DNA from: Deltaproteobacteria bacterium | GTDB lineage: Bacteria; Desulfobacterota; Desulfomonilia; Desulfomonilales; Desulfomonilaceae | DNA length: 64,000 nucleotides | Reading direction: 5' to 3' | Assembly: GCA_021777225.1 (NCBI GenBank) | Contig: JAJYDQ010000002.1 | Coordinates: 42,001-106,000 of the forward strand | In this document: positions 10,509-20,500 of the stretch, in pieces | Layout: each line of letters starts with the position of its first letter | Numbering within the stretch: position 1 is the first letter of the stretch | The notes under the pieces: model-generated | Told to the model about the DNA's origin: nothing | Databases searched by the model: none | The model's input: only the letters and a program-made list of their open reading frames with translations | Program-made: the position numbers and the translations under genes

Positions 10509-10529
10509 ACTGATGATATCTGATCAGTA
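10509..10529. promoter_or_regulatory. Inverted repeat, candidate TetR operator 1
   Basis: Perfect inverted repeat TACTGAT-N8-ATCAGTA, lying immediately upstream of the Shine-Dalgarno of the TetR gene. Its core shares CTGATCAGTAC with the CTGACCAGTAC of the neighbouring site at 10546-10565. Function is inferred from symmetry and position next to a TetR gene. Confidence 0.5.
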
Positions 10530-10545
10530 CAATTGGAAAAAACTA

Positions 10546-10565
10546 ATGACTGACCAGTACGTCAT
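10546..10565. promoter_or_regulatory. Imperfect palindrome, candidate TetR operator 2
   Basis: ATGAC-N10-GTCAT, 20 bp, with an ACTGACCAGT core that is itself nearly palindromic. It lies about 30 bp downstream of a TTGACA (10596-10601 on the minus strand) that could be the -35 box of the tetR-synthase operon. I see no convincing -10 at the right spacing. A repressor bound here would cover the expected -10/start region. Confidence 0.5.
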
Positions 10566-10655
10566 AAATTGGTTGTAACGAACATGACCGGCAGTTGTCA
10601 AGGCTTTATCGTCAGGCAACTTCGAATGCCCCCCTCTCGACGATTAGCTGATTTT

Positions 10656-11846
10656 CTATTCTATTGGAGAATTGTTGGAAGAAGGCAATGTGAAACAAAA
10701 GCGGCAACCACGACCAAGCCCTTCTGATTCTACCCAGATCCGCCCGTTTTCAGATTCAAGAATTCGTTTGAGCATGGCCAGTCCAATTCCAGTTCCTTCG
10801 GATTTCTCGTCAAGTTTGACAAACAACTTGAAGATTTTGTCCTGGTCCTGAGTGTCTATACCTATACCGTTATCCTTAACGAAGAACGTGATTTCATCGC
10901 CGCCGCGCTCTGCCCCGATCGTAATTTTAGGCTGGGTCTGCCCACCCATGTATTTAACAGCGTTCTCTATCAGGTTTTGCAGAATGGTAAGCAATTTATT
11001 TCTGCACGTATGGATGGAGGGTAAATTTTCCTGGATCTCAATCTCGACATTGCTATTAGCTATCTTCCCGGCCAATATTTCTAGAGCTTCCTGGGCAATT
11101 TCCTCAAAAACCAATTCCTGACGTTCATCTTCAATTGTTGCGATTCTGGAAAGTTTCAACAAATCTGTGATCAGTACTTCCATTCTATCGGCTGAATGCA
11201 GGATTGTGGCCATGGTTTCAGTCAATCTCTGGAGATTGCCGTTTTGGGCGTCCTTTTCGATCCACTTTAGCAGACCCTTTATAGTAATTATCGGACCCCG
11301 AAGGTCGTGAGAGATCGCGTAACTGAATACCTCGAGGTCCGAGTTTTTGGCTTTCAACTGGGCTATTAATTTTTCTCTTTCGATTTCACCGATTTTTTGA
11401 TCAGTCACGTCTTGAATCATGGACATTTTCGAAATTGATCCATCGGGGTAATAGATGGGAGTATTGATAACATAATAGTAACGATTGTCTTTGGGACTCC
11501 TGATCTCCCAACGAACTGTCTCTCCTTGCAATACCCTGTCATTTACGCACCAATCACAAATGTCATCTAGTCCATGTAGAGCCTTGAAGCACTTCTTTCC
11601 AACGGGATTGTACCCTGTTCGCTCGATCAGCTTGTCATTCATGTATTCGATTTCATAATTAGCCGAACATACATAGATGAAACCATCAAAAGCCCGAAAA
11701 ATCGCTTCCAGTTTTGCGGAATTTTCAAAACAGACTCTAGCTTGACCACGAAGTTCTTTTTGAAGCGCGCGCAGATGGTCCAGTTCCTGGCGCATAAATG
11801 CGATCTGCCAGTTTAAACTTTCAAGACTTGTGTCAACAAAACTCAT
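10656..11846 (-). CDS. Orphan PAS-domain sensor histidine kinase
   Basis: Predicted soluble sensor kinase with no transmembrane segment. An N-terminal coiled-coil-like stretch (about 1-45) is followed by a PAS domain (about 50-160), a DHp helix with the phosphoacceptor His in AISHDLRGP, and a HATPase_c domain (LIENAVKYMGG, DNGIGI, GTGIGLAML). The PAS domain carries a C-x(5)-HG-x(4)-C-x2-C pattern (CFKALHG, then CDWC) that may bind a metal or cofactor. I start at the ATG at 11846, which has GGAG upstream, rather than the TTG four codons earlier. There is no response regulator next to it. It lies between the exporter genes and the TetR-synthase operon on the same strand and could sense an envelope or lipid state, but the partner is unknown. 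Confidence 0.9.
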   Translation of the reverse strand: MSFVDTSLESLNWQIAFMRQELDHLRALQKELRGQARVCFENSAKLEAIFRAFDGFIYVCSANYEIEYMNDKLIERTGYNPVGKKCFKALHGLDDICDWCVNDRVLQGETVRWEIRSPKDNRYYYVINTPIYYPDGSISKMSMIQDVTDQKIGEIEREKLIAQLKAKNSDLEVFSYAISHDLRGPIITIKGLLKWIEKDAQNGNLQRLTETMATILHSADRMEVLITDLLKLSRIATIEDERQELVFEEIAQEALEILAGKIANSNVEIEIQENLPSIHTCRNKLLTILQNLIENAVKYMGGQTQPKITIGAERGGDEITFFVKDNGIGIDTQDQDKIFKLFVKLDEKSEGTGIGLAMLKRILESENGRIWVESEGLGRGCRFCFTLPSSNNSPIE

Positions 11847-11929
11847 TAGACGCTCCAACGTCCGAAATCGGTCCTGAAATGAGAGACAGGAATTAAATTA
11901 ACAGAGCAAATTTCTTGGTGAATAGTTAC

Positions 11930-13102
11930 CTAATCTAACCTTCTTTTAAATAGCGCGGAAGCCCATGCGATGTAAACTATCGCCATGATAAATATTGGCG
12001 CCAGCTGTGGCCACAATATTTCCCATCCAGAGCCTTTCAAGAATACCCCTCTAACAATAGCGATAAAATACCGGACAGGATTCAGATATGTAATATATTG
12101 AATTATCACCGGCATATTTTGTATAGGGAATGCGTATCCTGACAACAGAATCGACGGCTGAAGAAACATAAATGACGTGAGAACCGCTTGTTGCTGAGTT
12201 GAACAAAATGCTGAAATAGTCATTCCAATGCCAGATGCAGTAATAAGAAACAGCAAGAACGCGCCGAAAAAGAACGAGAGTGATCCTCTAAAAGGGATGT
12301 CGTACATAACCAGGGCAAGAGGTGTAATAGTCAAAAGTGTGACTATCTCAATCGTAAAACAAGGTATTGTTTTGCCGAGTATCAGCTCTAGGCGGGAAAT
12401 TGGCGCTACCATGAGCTGCTCAATAGTCCCGATTTCCCTCTCTCTGACGATGACGGCGGACGTCAGTATTATAGCAAGAGTCAGGAGCAGGAGAACCACA
12501 ACGCCGGGCACGAAGAAATCCTTGGAATTTAGATTTGGGTTAAACCATGCACGCGAAGCGACTGTCACCTGAGGGATGATGAGCCTTGGGTTTGTCGAAT
12601 CATACAACAGTCCTTGCATGCTGTTGATTCGCGAGATTAGTATGTCATCAGAAAAACGTTGCAATATGGATTGAGCGTATCCGGAAACAGTCCCCGCCGT
12701 AACGGTGTCGACCCCGTCTATAAGTACCCCTACTTCTGCTTTCCGCCCACCGTTTACGCGTCGCTCAAAATCCGGAGGAATCAAAATTGCTAGTGAAGCG
12801 ATATTTCGCTCAAGAAGTTTGTCTACTTCTTCATAACCGTCAAGGGAACTAATAATTTTGAAATATCCAGACTTCGAGAACCCTTCCACTATGTCACGGC
12901 TCATCCGGCTATGATCTAAATCCACTACAACCGTAGAGACACTATTTACATCCAATCGACTAGCCGACCCAAAAATTATCAGTTGGATCAGCGGAGCCAA
13001 CAGCAACATCATAAGGTTTTGTCGATTTCGAACGATTTGTATAAATTCTTTTCGAATCAGCCATCTTATTCGCTGAAGGCTTTCCAGGATTTTCCTTTTC
13101 AT
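11930..13102 (-). CDS. ABC-2 type permease (YbhR/YhhJ-like)
   Basis: Inner-membrane half of an ABC exporter. One N-terminal membrane segment follows the basic start (IRKEFIQIVRNRQNLMML), then a large periplasmic domain (about 50-210), then five further hydrophobic segments ending near 385: the ABC2_membrane_3 layout. The conserved REREIGTIEQLMVAPI loop sits before the second membrane segment group. The ATG overlaps the stop of the upstream permease (ATGA), so the two are translationally coupled and probably form a heterodimer. With the two ATPases and the HlyD adaptor it makes a YbhGFSR/YhiI-type export system. The cargo is not shown by the sequence; drug efflux or export of the neighbouring synthase's product are both possible. 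Confidence 0.92.
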   Translation of the reverse strand: MKRKILESLQRIRWLIRKEFIQIVRNRQNLMMLLLAPLIQLIIFGSASRLDVNSVSTVVVDLDHSRMSRDIVEGFSKSGYFKIISSLDGYEEVDKLLERNIASLAILIPPDFERRVNGGRKAEVGVLIDGVDTVTAGTVSGYAQSILQRFSDDILISRINSMQGLLYDSTNPRLIIPQVTVASRAWFNPNLNSKDFFVPGVVVLLLLTLAIILTSAVIVREREIGTIEQLMVAPISRLELILGKTIPCFTIEIVTLLTITPLALVMYDIPFRGSLSFFFGAFLLFLITASGIGMTISAFCSTQQQAVLTSFMFLQPSILLSGYAFPIQNMPVIIQYITYLNPVRYFIAIVRGVFLKGSGWEILWPQLAPIFIMAIVYIAWASALFKRRLD

Positions 13103-14235
13103 AATTGGATTTTCCCGAGCTTGTGAGCAACCAAGGTCGTCACCAAGACGGCAAAGACAACAAGCGCCAAAGTGGGAACAAGGATGGCCCCCCAGCCGAC
13201 TCCCTTAAGGTATATAGCCCTGAGTATCGTCACATAGTGCCGGGCTGGAATAATGTATGTGAAATACTGTAAGAGCACAGGCATGTTGGCGATAGGAAAG
13301 ACGAATCCGGATAAAAGAAAAGTAGGAAGAACCGTTCCTAGTAGCGCTAACTGGGTGGCAAAAAATTGATTTGAAGCTACAACCGAAACCAAAAAACCAA
13401 TAGACATCGCTCCGATCAGAAAAACACTGGAAACCACAAACATTATGAGCAGGTTTCCTCGAAACGGTACCCTAAAAACGTACTCTCCCATAAGGTAAAC
13501 CATTAATAGATCTATATAGCCAAGCGTAAAATAGGGAATCAATTTCCCGATTACAAGCTCATTAGGCTTTAGAGGAGTTGACATCAACTGTTCCATCGTT
13601 CCCGTTTCACGTTCCCTGACAATAGTAAGGGAAGTAAGGAGAGCTGCGATAATCATCATAATGACAGGGATCAATCCTGGAATAATGTTGTTTCGGCTGA
13701 TTAGCTCGGGGTTGTATACAATTCGGATTCTTGGATCAATCGGAGGTACGACGCGACTCTGTACAGCCTGTCTTGTCAGGGCTTTCATCTTCAAATCACT
13801 CTCAAATGTCGTAGCGATAGTTTCCAGATAAACTATTGCCAGATTTGCCCTGGTAGAATCGGAGCCGTCGACAATAGCCTGAATTTGAGTTCGATCTCCT
13901 TTTTTTATCTTTTCGCTGAAATCAAAAGGTATGATTAGCCCGACGCTAATGACGTTGCTATCCAGGTCCCCTATTATCTGACCATAAGCTTCCGTTTGAA
14001 CCACGAGGCGAAAATAGCCTGAGCTGGTCATTCGATTGATGAAGTCTCGTGATTCGTGACTGTTGCTTTGATCCCAGATAGCTATGGGAATGTTGTCAAC
14101 ATCCAGAGACAACGCAAATCCGAAAAGAATCATTAGCATAACTGGAATTCCCAGAGCGAGGTACAAAGATCTGCTATCCCGAATTATCTGTCTTGTTTCC
14201 TTTTTGGCTACCGCCAGGGTTCTTACAATGTTCAT
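13099..14235 (-). CDS. ABC-2 type permease (YbhS-like), partner of the downstream permease
   Basis: 378 residues with the same plan as the following gene: an N-terminal cytoplasmic and membrane segment (KKETRQIIRDSRSLYLALG, FGFALSLDV), a periplasmic domain to about residue 175, then five hydrophobic segments. The loop RERETGTMEQLMSTPL is the counterpart of the one in its partner, so the two genes look like an old duplication. Start ATG at 14235; 58 bp separate it from the upstream ATPase gene and its last bases overlap the next gene. Role and cargo as for the partner permease. Confidence 0.92.
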   Translation of the reverse strand: MNIVRTLAVAKKETRQIIRDSRSLYLALGIPVMLMILFGFALSLDVDNIPIAIWDQSNSHESRDFINRMTSSGYFRLVVQTEAYGQIIGDLDSNVISVGLIIPFDFSEKIKKGDRTQIQAIVDGSDSTRANLAIVYLETIATTFESDLKMKALTRQAVQSRVVPPIDPRIRIVYNPELISRNNIIPGLIPVIMMIIAALLTSLTIVRERETGTMEQLMSTPLKPNELVIGKLIPYFTLGYIDLLMVYLMGEYVFRVPFRGNLLIMFVVSSVFLIGAMSIGFLVSVVASNQFFATQLALLGTVLPTFLLSGFVFPIANMPVLLQYFTYIIPARHYVTILRAIYLKGVGWGAILVPTLALVVFAVLVTTLVAHKLGKIQL

Positions 14236-14293
14236 TTTCGTTGGATGTCCTGATAAGGAATTCGTCTAGAATTGTAACTATGTTTCGGACTGG

Positions 14294-15241
14294 TCATTCA
14301 GTTTGTGTGATTTTTTTTTGAGGAGAGGTAAGTGTCACAAAGACGTCCTCCAGAGTGGGGGTAACAATTTCAAGACGTTCAACAGTAATCCCATTGTAAA
14401 CAAGTACATTTCGAATTCTGACCTTGGCTGCTTTTGGGTCTCGAGTGACCAGATGGACTGAACTTCCAAATACGGCCGCTTCTGAAAAAATTGGTTCCTT
14501 TTGAAGAAGTTCCGCTGCTTTCATCAATTGATCACATTCCAGATCAATGACAGATTCAGGCATCCATTTTTTTTTCAACTCTGATGGGGTTCCAAGAGCG
14601 ACAATTTTACCTGCGCTCATCAATGCAAGTTTGTTACAATATTCAGCTTCTTCCATATAATGGGTTGTAACAAAAATGGTAACACCTTGAGACGCCAGGT
14701 CATTGATAAGTTCCCAGAAATTTCTTCGAGACAGAGGATCAACTCCTGATGTAGGCTCATCCAGGAAAAGAACGGGGGGTTCATGGAGAATTGCGCAACC
14801 CAGAGCAAGTCGTTGCTTCCATCCTAGTGGGAGAGAACCGGTTATGGTATCGGTTTTATCGGTTAGACCAGCCATCTCGAGAACCCACAGGCTGCGTGCT
14901 GCTTTTGTCTCATCGCCCAAGCCATATACGCCTCCGAAGAAATCGAGGTTCTCCGAGACCGTGAGGTCCTCATACAGCGAAAACTTCTGGGACATGTAGC
15001 CAATATGTTTCTTTATCTCTTCACTTTCACTGTTAACATCATATCCGGTAACCATTCCTTTTCCCGAGGAGGGGGTGAGTAGTCCACACAGAATCTTGAT
15101 CGTAGTGGTCTTCCCTGCTCCATTGGGGCCTAGAAAACCAAATATTTCACCTTGCGGGACTTCAAACGTCACATGATCGACCGCTACGAAGCTGCCAAAG
15201 ATTCGGGTCAAGTCCTGTGCGAAAACGGCTACGCGATCCAT
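14294..15241 (-). CDS. ABC exporter ATP-binding protein (second of pair)
   Basis: 315-residue nucleotide-binding subunit. Walker A is GPNGAGKTTT (about 38-47), Q-loop YMSQKFSLY, Walker B LFLDEPTSGVDP, and the switch His in VTTHYMEEAE. The signature motif is degenerate: LPLGWKQRLAL where LSGGQ is usual, which is often seen in this subfamily. The C-terminal part (ending LEDVFVTLTS) matches the DrrA/CcmA-type C-terminal extension. It sits 28 bp downstream of the other ATPase, an arrangement equivalent to the fused tandem ATPase of YbhF/RbbA but split into two genes. Confidence 0.93.
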   Translation of the reverse strand: MDRVAVFAQDLTRIFGSFVAVDHVTFEVPQGEIFGFLGPNGAGKTTTIKILCGLLTPSSGKGMVTGYDVNSESEEIKKHIGYMSQKFSLYEDLTVSENLDFFGGVYGLGDETKAARSLWVLEMAGLTDKTDTITGSLPLGWKQRLALGCAILHEPPVLFLDEPTSGVDPLSRRNFWELINDLASQGVTIFVTTHYMEEAEYCNKLALMSAGKIVALGTPSELKKKWMPESVIDLECDQLMKAAELLQKEPIFSEAAVFGSSVHLVTRDPKAAKVRIRNVLVYNGITVERLEIVTPTLEDVFVTLTSPQKKITQTE

Positions 15242-15269
15242 ATCTTATCCTATGCGAAATTGACTAATG

Positions 15270-16232
15270 TCACGATCGAGTTTCCCTATTCGAAAGGACC
15301 GACAGGAAGACGTCTTCCATTGATGGAGCGACTCTCCTGAATGACTTAACTTGAATGCCGGGGCTGTCTAGAATCCTTTTCACCTGAGACTCATCAGATT
15401 CTGAATGAAGACGAACGTGAAGGCAATCCCCAAAAATATTTACGTCAAGTACTCCTTCGTGCTTTTTTAAGGCGTTCCTGGCGATCCTAACATCGGACGG
15501 AACAATCTCTAAAATAATTCCTTTTACCATAGATTTTAGGTCCTTAGGGGTGCCAAGCTCGATAATTGACCCATCTCGCATAAAGGCCGTCCGGGTTGTA
15601 CGTTCAGCCTCATCCAGATAGGCCGTTGAAACGAGCATAGTGATTCCTTCCATCAGTAGTTCATAGAGAATTTTCCAGAAGTCTCTTCGCGAAACTGGGT
15701 CCACCCCGTTAGTAGGCTCATCGAGTAAAAGTACCTGAGGGCTGTGAATCAATGCGCACGTCAATCCAAGCTTTTGTTTCATTCCACCGGACAACGCTCC
15801 GGCGAGTCTTTTAGAAAAAGGGCCTAAACGACTGAACGAGAACAATTGATCTATTCTCTGCGCCCTAATTTTTTTAGGCACGCTGAATAGATCAGCGTAA
15901 AAATTCAGATTCTCCATTACAGTGAGATCCTGATAAAGTCCAAATCTTTGAGGCATATACGCTAAGTGATTTTTGACTTGATCAGGATTTTCGCGAACAG
16001 AAATTCCATCGATGTAGGCGTTTCCGGATGATGGAGAAAGAATTCCTGCAAGCATCCGCATAGTGGTTGTCTTGCCGGCCCCATCCGGCCCGATAAGGCC
16101 GAACAATTCCCCCTTTTCCAGCTTCAAATTCAGGTTGTTAACAGCTTTTAAAGGGCCGAAATGTTTACACAGGCCTTCGGTCAAAATTACTGGAGCAGGA
16201 GTGTCTTTAATTTCGGTTTTGTGCAAAACCAA
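15270..16232 (-). CDS. ABC exporter ATP-binding protein (first of pair)
   Basis: 320-residue nucleotide-binding subunit. Walker A GPDGAGKTTT, Q-loop YMPQRFGLYQDLT, a good signature LSGGMKQKL, Walker B LLLDEPTNGVDP, and the same C-terminal MEDVFLSVLS ending as its partner. The switch position reads STAYLDEAE, so the H-loop His of the partner (TTHYMEEAE) is Ala here; hydrolysis may therefore be asymmetric. No ATG fits the N-terminus; a TTG at 16232, six bases after the adaptor's stop, is the best start, with another TTG two codons on. Confidence 0.92.
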   Translation of the reverse strand: MVLHKTEIKDTPAPVILTEGLCKHFGPLKAVNNLNLKLEKGELFGLIGPDGAGKTTTMRMLAGILSPSSGNAYIDGISVRENPDQVKNHLAYMPQRFGLYQDLTVMENLNFYADLFSVPKKIRAQRIDQLFSFSRLGPFSKRLAGALSGGMKQKLGLTCALIHSPQVLLLDEPTNGVDPVSRRDFWKILYELLMEGITMLVSTAYLDEAERTTRTAFMRDGSIIELGTPKDLKSMVKGIILEIVPSDVRIARNALKKHEGVLDVNIFGDCLHVRLHSESDESQVKRILDSPGIQVKSFRRVAPSMEDVFLSVLSNRETRS

Positions 16233-16238
16233 TCCATT

Positions 16239-17249
16239 CTACTGTTTGCTACTGTTGTCGTTCACCAGAATATATCCTTCCGCAGGCATTCCAATTTTAA
16301 GTTCCTGTTCAGGGTTTGGTATTGTTATTTTTACACGATAAACCTGCTTGACCCGTTCCTCTCGCGTCTGAACATTCTTGGGCGTGAATTCAGCTCTCGA
16401 AGAAATAAATGTGACTATTCCTCGATAGATTTTACCTGGGAAAGAATCAGTGGTAATATTAACCTTTTGTCCCAGTTTGACCAAGCCCAGGTCCTTTTCT
16501 CCTATGTAACCTTTTAACCAGACCTTATCAATTTCGGCTATAGTGGCTACAGTTGCTCCCGGAAGAACGACCTCTCCCAATTCGTTAGCCTTGACAAGCA
16601 CTGCGCCATCTGTAGGTGATAGTAATGTTGAGTGATCAATATCAAGTTCAATTTTTTTCAGGTCCCATTTAGCTTTTTCCAAACGGCTTCGCGCTGCTCT
16701 GATTTCCTGCTCTCGTGGGCCTTTTTCAAGTTCAGCCAACCGTTCGGACAAATTGTTGAATTCTTCTTCAGCTACCTTGAAGGCAGTTTGTTTTGTATCA
16801 AACATGGAAGCTGATATCGCTCCCTGATCCAATAGCGGATAATAGCGTTCATACTCATCTCTGGCGTTTTTCAACCGGCTCTCGGCGGCCTTGGCCTGGG
16901 CCCTGGCGCTTTCTATTACCTCTTTTCTAGTGCCCTCTTCCAATTCATCCAGTGAAGCTGTTAAAGCTGAAATGTCACCTTTCACAGACCCTCGAATCGC
17001 CTCGAGGGTATCGGTGTCCAGCGTAGATATTATCTGATCCTTTTTGATGCGGTCACCTTCTTCGATGGGCAAGGTCTTAATCTGACCTGCGAGTCTGAAT
17101 GATAGATCAACTTCGGTAGCTTCGATATTGCCGCTTACGAAAACGGTTCCCGCCGCCGCGCCGAGATTTTTCATGTAATGAATTAGATATGTGGCGATCG
17201 CTCCAATTACACAGAGGACTACAACTGGAATCCCAATCCGTTTTATCAT
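16239..17249 (-). CDS. HlyD-family periplasmic adaptor (YbhG/YhiI-like)
   Basis: First gene of the exporter operon. A single N-terminal membrane anchor (about 5-24) leads to a lipoyl-like half (DLSFRLAGQIKTLPIEEG), a long coiled-coil hairpin rich in Ala, Glu and Arg (about 95-200), the second lipoyl half (LLSPTDGAVLVKANELG) and a beta-barrel region ending near 330 (KIGMPAEGYILV). It should link the ABC-2 permeases to the outer membrane; no outer-membrane TolC-like gene is in the window. The next gene starts six bases after its stop. Start ATG at 17249. Confidence 0.93.
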   Translation of the reverse strand: MIKRIGIPVVVLCVIGAIATYLIHYMKNLGAAAGTVFVSGNIEATEVDLSFRLAGQIKTLPIEEGDRIKKDQIISTLDTDTLEAIRGSVKGDISALTASLDELEEGTRKEVIESARAQAKAAESRLKNARDEYERYYPLLDQGAISASMFDTKQTAFKVAEEEFNNLSERLAELEKGPREQEIRAARSRLEKAKWDLKKIELDIDHSTLLSPTDGAVLVKANELGEVVLPGATVATIAEIDKVWLKGYIGEKDLGLVKLGQKVNITTDSFPGKIYRGIVTFISSRAEFTPKNVQTREERVKQVYRVKITIPNPEQELKIGMPAEGYILVNDNSSKQ

Positions 17250-17567
17250 CGGGTTATCTCTAAGAAATTATAACTAAATCATTAAAAAAGCAACAATAAC
17301 AGCTAATGGCGGTGTTTACAAGGGATCGTTACGGATTTGATTTTGAAAACGTGAAAAATTATGGCACGTATACATATCTAATTTCGCGAAACAAACTGGT
17401 AACATCTCATAAATTAAACTACTTTTTTATGTTCTAGTCGTTATATATTTATTAGATTGAATTTATAATGAATATTTTAAGTCAATTTTTTTATTGACAA
17501 GCCTAAATCAGTGTGATATCCACGGCTCGTCAACCCTAGGTTGACCATCTGAGCGATGGAGATTTAA
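17250..17567. other. Divergent intergenic region between exporter operon and SNF2 gene
   Basis: 318 bp, AT-rich, with no ORF I would defend. It must hold the promoters of both divergent units. On the minus strand TATAAT (17267-17272) with TTGTTG 18 bp upstream (17291-17296) could serve the exporter, though it would leave a leader of only about ten bases. The plus-strand promoter is listed separately. Confidence 0.6.
17494..17522 (+). promoter_or_regulatory. Candidate sigma-70 promoter for the SNF2 gene
   Basis: Perfect TTGACA at 17494-17499, then a 17-bp spacer and TATCCA (17517-17522), a weak -10. It leaves a leader of about 40 bases before the GTG start. Position and -35 are good; the -10 is the weak point. 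Confidence 0.4.
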
Positions 17568-20500
17568 GTGTTCGGAAAAGTGATAGATTTCCAAAAGAAA
17601 GCTTCGGAAGCAGGCCGAAGGATTGAACTCCCCTCAGAGATAACCACTCAATTTAATTCCGAAGTCCTTAATCAAGGCCTTAGGCTTGCTGAGGCTTCGC
17701 GAATTACACATATAAATTTTGGTAGAGAAGCATATTTTGCCGTAGTGTCAGATCAGTATGGGAAACTATTTAATGTACACATCATGCTGGATCCGGAGAC
17801 TAAAGTACTGTCAAAAGCATCCTGTGGCTGTTTCCGCTCTTCGACTCGAACCTATTGTCACCATATTGTCTCTCTTGTTCGTTATGTGCTTCGGCCTGAT
17901 CCGCAGACCGGTAGTCTTCGCTCCCTAGGAGATGATTTTCAGGATAGTTTTTGGAACGAAATAGGCTGGTTCGGCTTCAAAAATTTTGGTGATTCAACTT
18001 TAGGCTTCAATGCACAAGTGAATCATGGCGGGGAAGGGATAAGAATAACCTTCTGTGATCGAAATCGGCGCGAGATTCTCGCCTTTATGCCCGGTGAACG
18101 TCTGGTTGAAGAATTCCTGCACGAGTTTTATGACATAATTCGGCGGGATATAGATGGAACTGTCTTCCGACGGATGTATGGAAGGAAACTCAAGGATCCA
18201 AACGTGCCTTCGCTGAGGCGGCGACCCTGGAGATATTCGGACGATGAATTAGAGATAAATCGTAAGGGACTCAAATCTGTACGTCAGCACATGGAAGACA
18301 GCATGTGGCACACGATTGCGAAAGTTGGTTTTCTCGTTTCGGGTCGTGATGGGGGCGCCTTCAATTTCAGGTTTCTGGAATTCAAAGAAGAACTTATTGT
18401 AGAGGCGATCGACGAAAACGATTCCCCGATTCTGAGATTTGTACCTCCGAGATCTATGATCGGCGCGGTTATTAGTAGAGCAGAAAAAAAAGATGTCATA
18501 GGAAGTGATTTATTTATCAACCCTCAGCCTTTGCAGACAGGCTATAAAATTGAGTTAAATGACTCGTCAGACCTTGAAGTAATTCCGGTTGTTGAAAATC
18601 CCGATGAAGACACCTCATTGGAAGACCGATATCTGGACAGAACCGAATTGGAGCATCAACTATTCGGAACGTATTATCTTTTTCCAAATCTTGGTTTTTA
18701 CAAAATCTCTAGCGCTCCCTCCGGATTACCAACAGACTATTTTTCGCCACAAAAGAAAATTACCATATCATCTGAGAAAATTGGTGATTTTCTCAATTTG
18801 TGTGGAACTGTTTTAAGGTCCGAACCGGCGATAATTGTAGATGAAAGTCTGCTCAATCGTGAAACTTTGACTTCTTATGATACGCTGGCCGTAAATCATC
18901 AAACCGTGTCTCCAGATGAAGTTACAATAAATATTGATTACAAATATGAAGATTTCTCAATCTCGTTGTCTGACATCATGGAAGCCAGGTCCCAGAATCG
19001 TCGTTACATTGTTAGAGGCAGCAAGTGGATAGACATTCAGAGGCCTGAATTCGCATGGTTGGATGGATTGGAAACACGGAAGCAGGTTTCCAATCTGATA
19101 AGTCTGAGCAGGTCCGAGTATCTAAGGTTCCTTGCGCTAAATGATCGGGTCGAGAAGAAATATCCGTCTGCCAGAATCCGTGAGTTAGCAGAAAATCTCG
19201 AAGCTTTGAAACCGCCGACAAGGGTCCCATCTATTTCGGCTATGAAGGGAAAACTTAGATCATATCAAAAAAATGGCTATGGATGGTTGTGGTTCCTTTA
19301 CCAAAACAGGTTCTCAGGTCTTCTTTGTGATGACATGGGGCTCGGGAAGACTCACCAGATAATGGGCTTGATGACTGGAATACTGAGCAAGTTTGTGGAG
19401 GCGCAGGGTGACGTGAGGTTCCTTGTGGTTTGTCCCACGACTGTTCTGAATCACTGGCTTGACAAAGTCATGGAATACGCCCCATTTCTCGGACCATATA
19501 TTTATCATGGAACTGACCGGTTGTTTGAGAGCGCTTTCAAGGATCACAATTTGATCATCACTTCTTATGGAATAGCCTTGAGAGATCGGGAAATGCTTGC
19601 GGAATACCGGTTTGAACTAATGGTTCTGGACGAGGTTCAATCGATAAAAAACAAATCTACGAAAACGTACGCAGCGATAAGATCATTACAAGCGGCCTGT
19701 ATTATTGGTCTAACAGGCACGCCAATTGAAAACAGCATAACTGAATTAAAATCCCTATTTGATATTACCTTGCCTGGTTATCTGCTTTCCGACTCGTCGT
19801 TTGAAAGTCATTTCCGTGTTCCCATAGAGGAATTCTCCGACCGTGAAGCCAAGGAAAAACTTACAAAATTGATTAGACCGTTCACTCTGAGACGGAAGAA
19901 AGAACAGGTCCTAAAAGAACTCCCACCGAAAATTGAAGACATAAGACGTTGTAATCTGAGCGAATCACAGGTCCGGTTTTATAGGGACGTTATTGAAAAC
20001 CAGGGGAGAGATTTGGTCCAACAGTTGAAAGATCCTGATACAAAAGTCCCCTATATGCATATCTTCGCAGTTTTGAACTATCTAAAACAGATCTGTGATC
20101 ATCCGATTCTTCTGGAAAAACAGGGCACGGATTATACTAAATATTCTTCCGGCAAGTGGGATTTGTTTATAGAACTGCTCGACGAGAGCCTTCGATCGGG
20201 ACAAAAGGTTGTTGTTTTCAGTCAGTACGTCAAGATGTTGGAACTTATCGAAGTTTATCTAAGAGACATTGGGATCGAGTTTGCTACCATAAAGGGCAGC
20301 ACCCGTAAACGAGCTGAAGAGATTAAAAGATTCAACACAGACCGTGACTGCATGGTATTTTCCGGCTCGTTACGCGCTTCCGGATTGGGCATAGACCTTA
20401 CCGGCGCTTCTGTTGTCATTCATTATGATCGTTGGTGGAATGCGGCCCGCGAGGAACAGGCGACAGATCGTGTCCACAGGATCGGTCAGACTCGAGGGGT

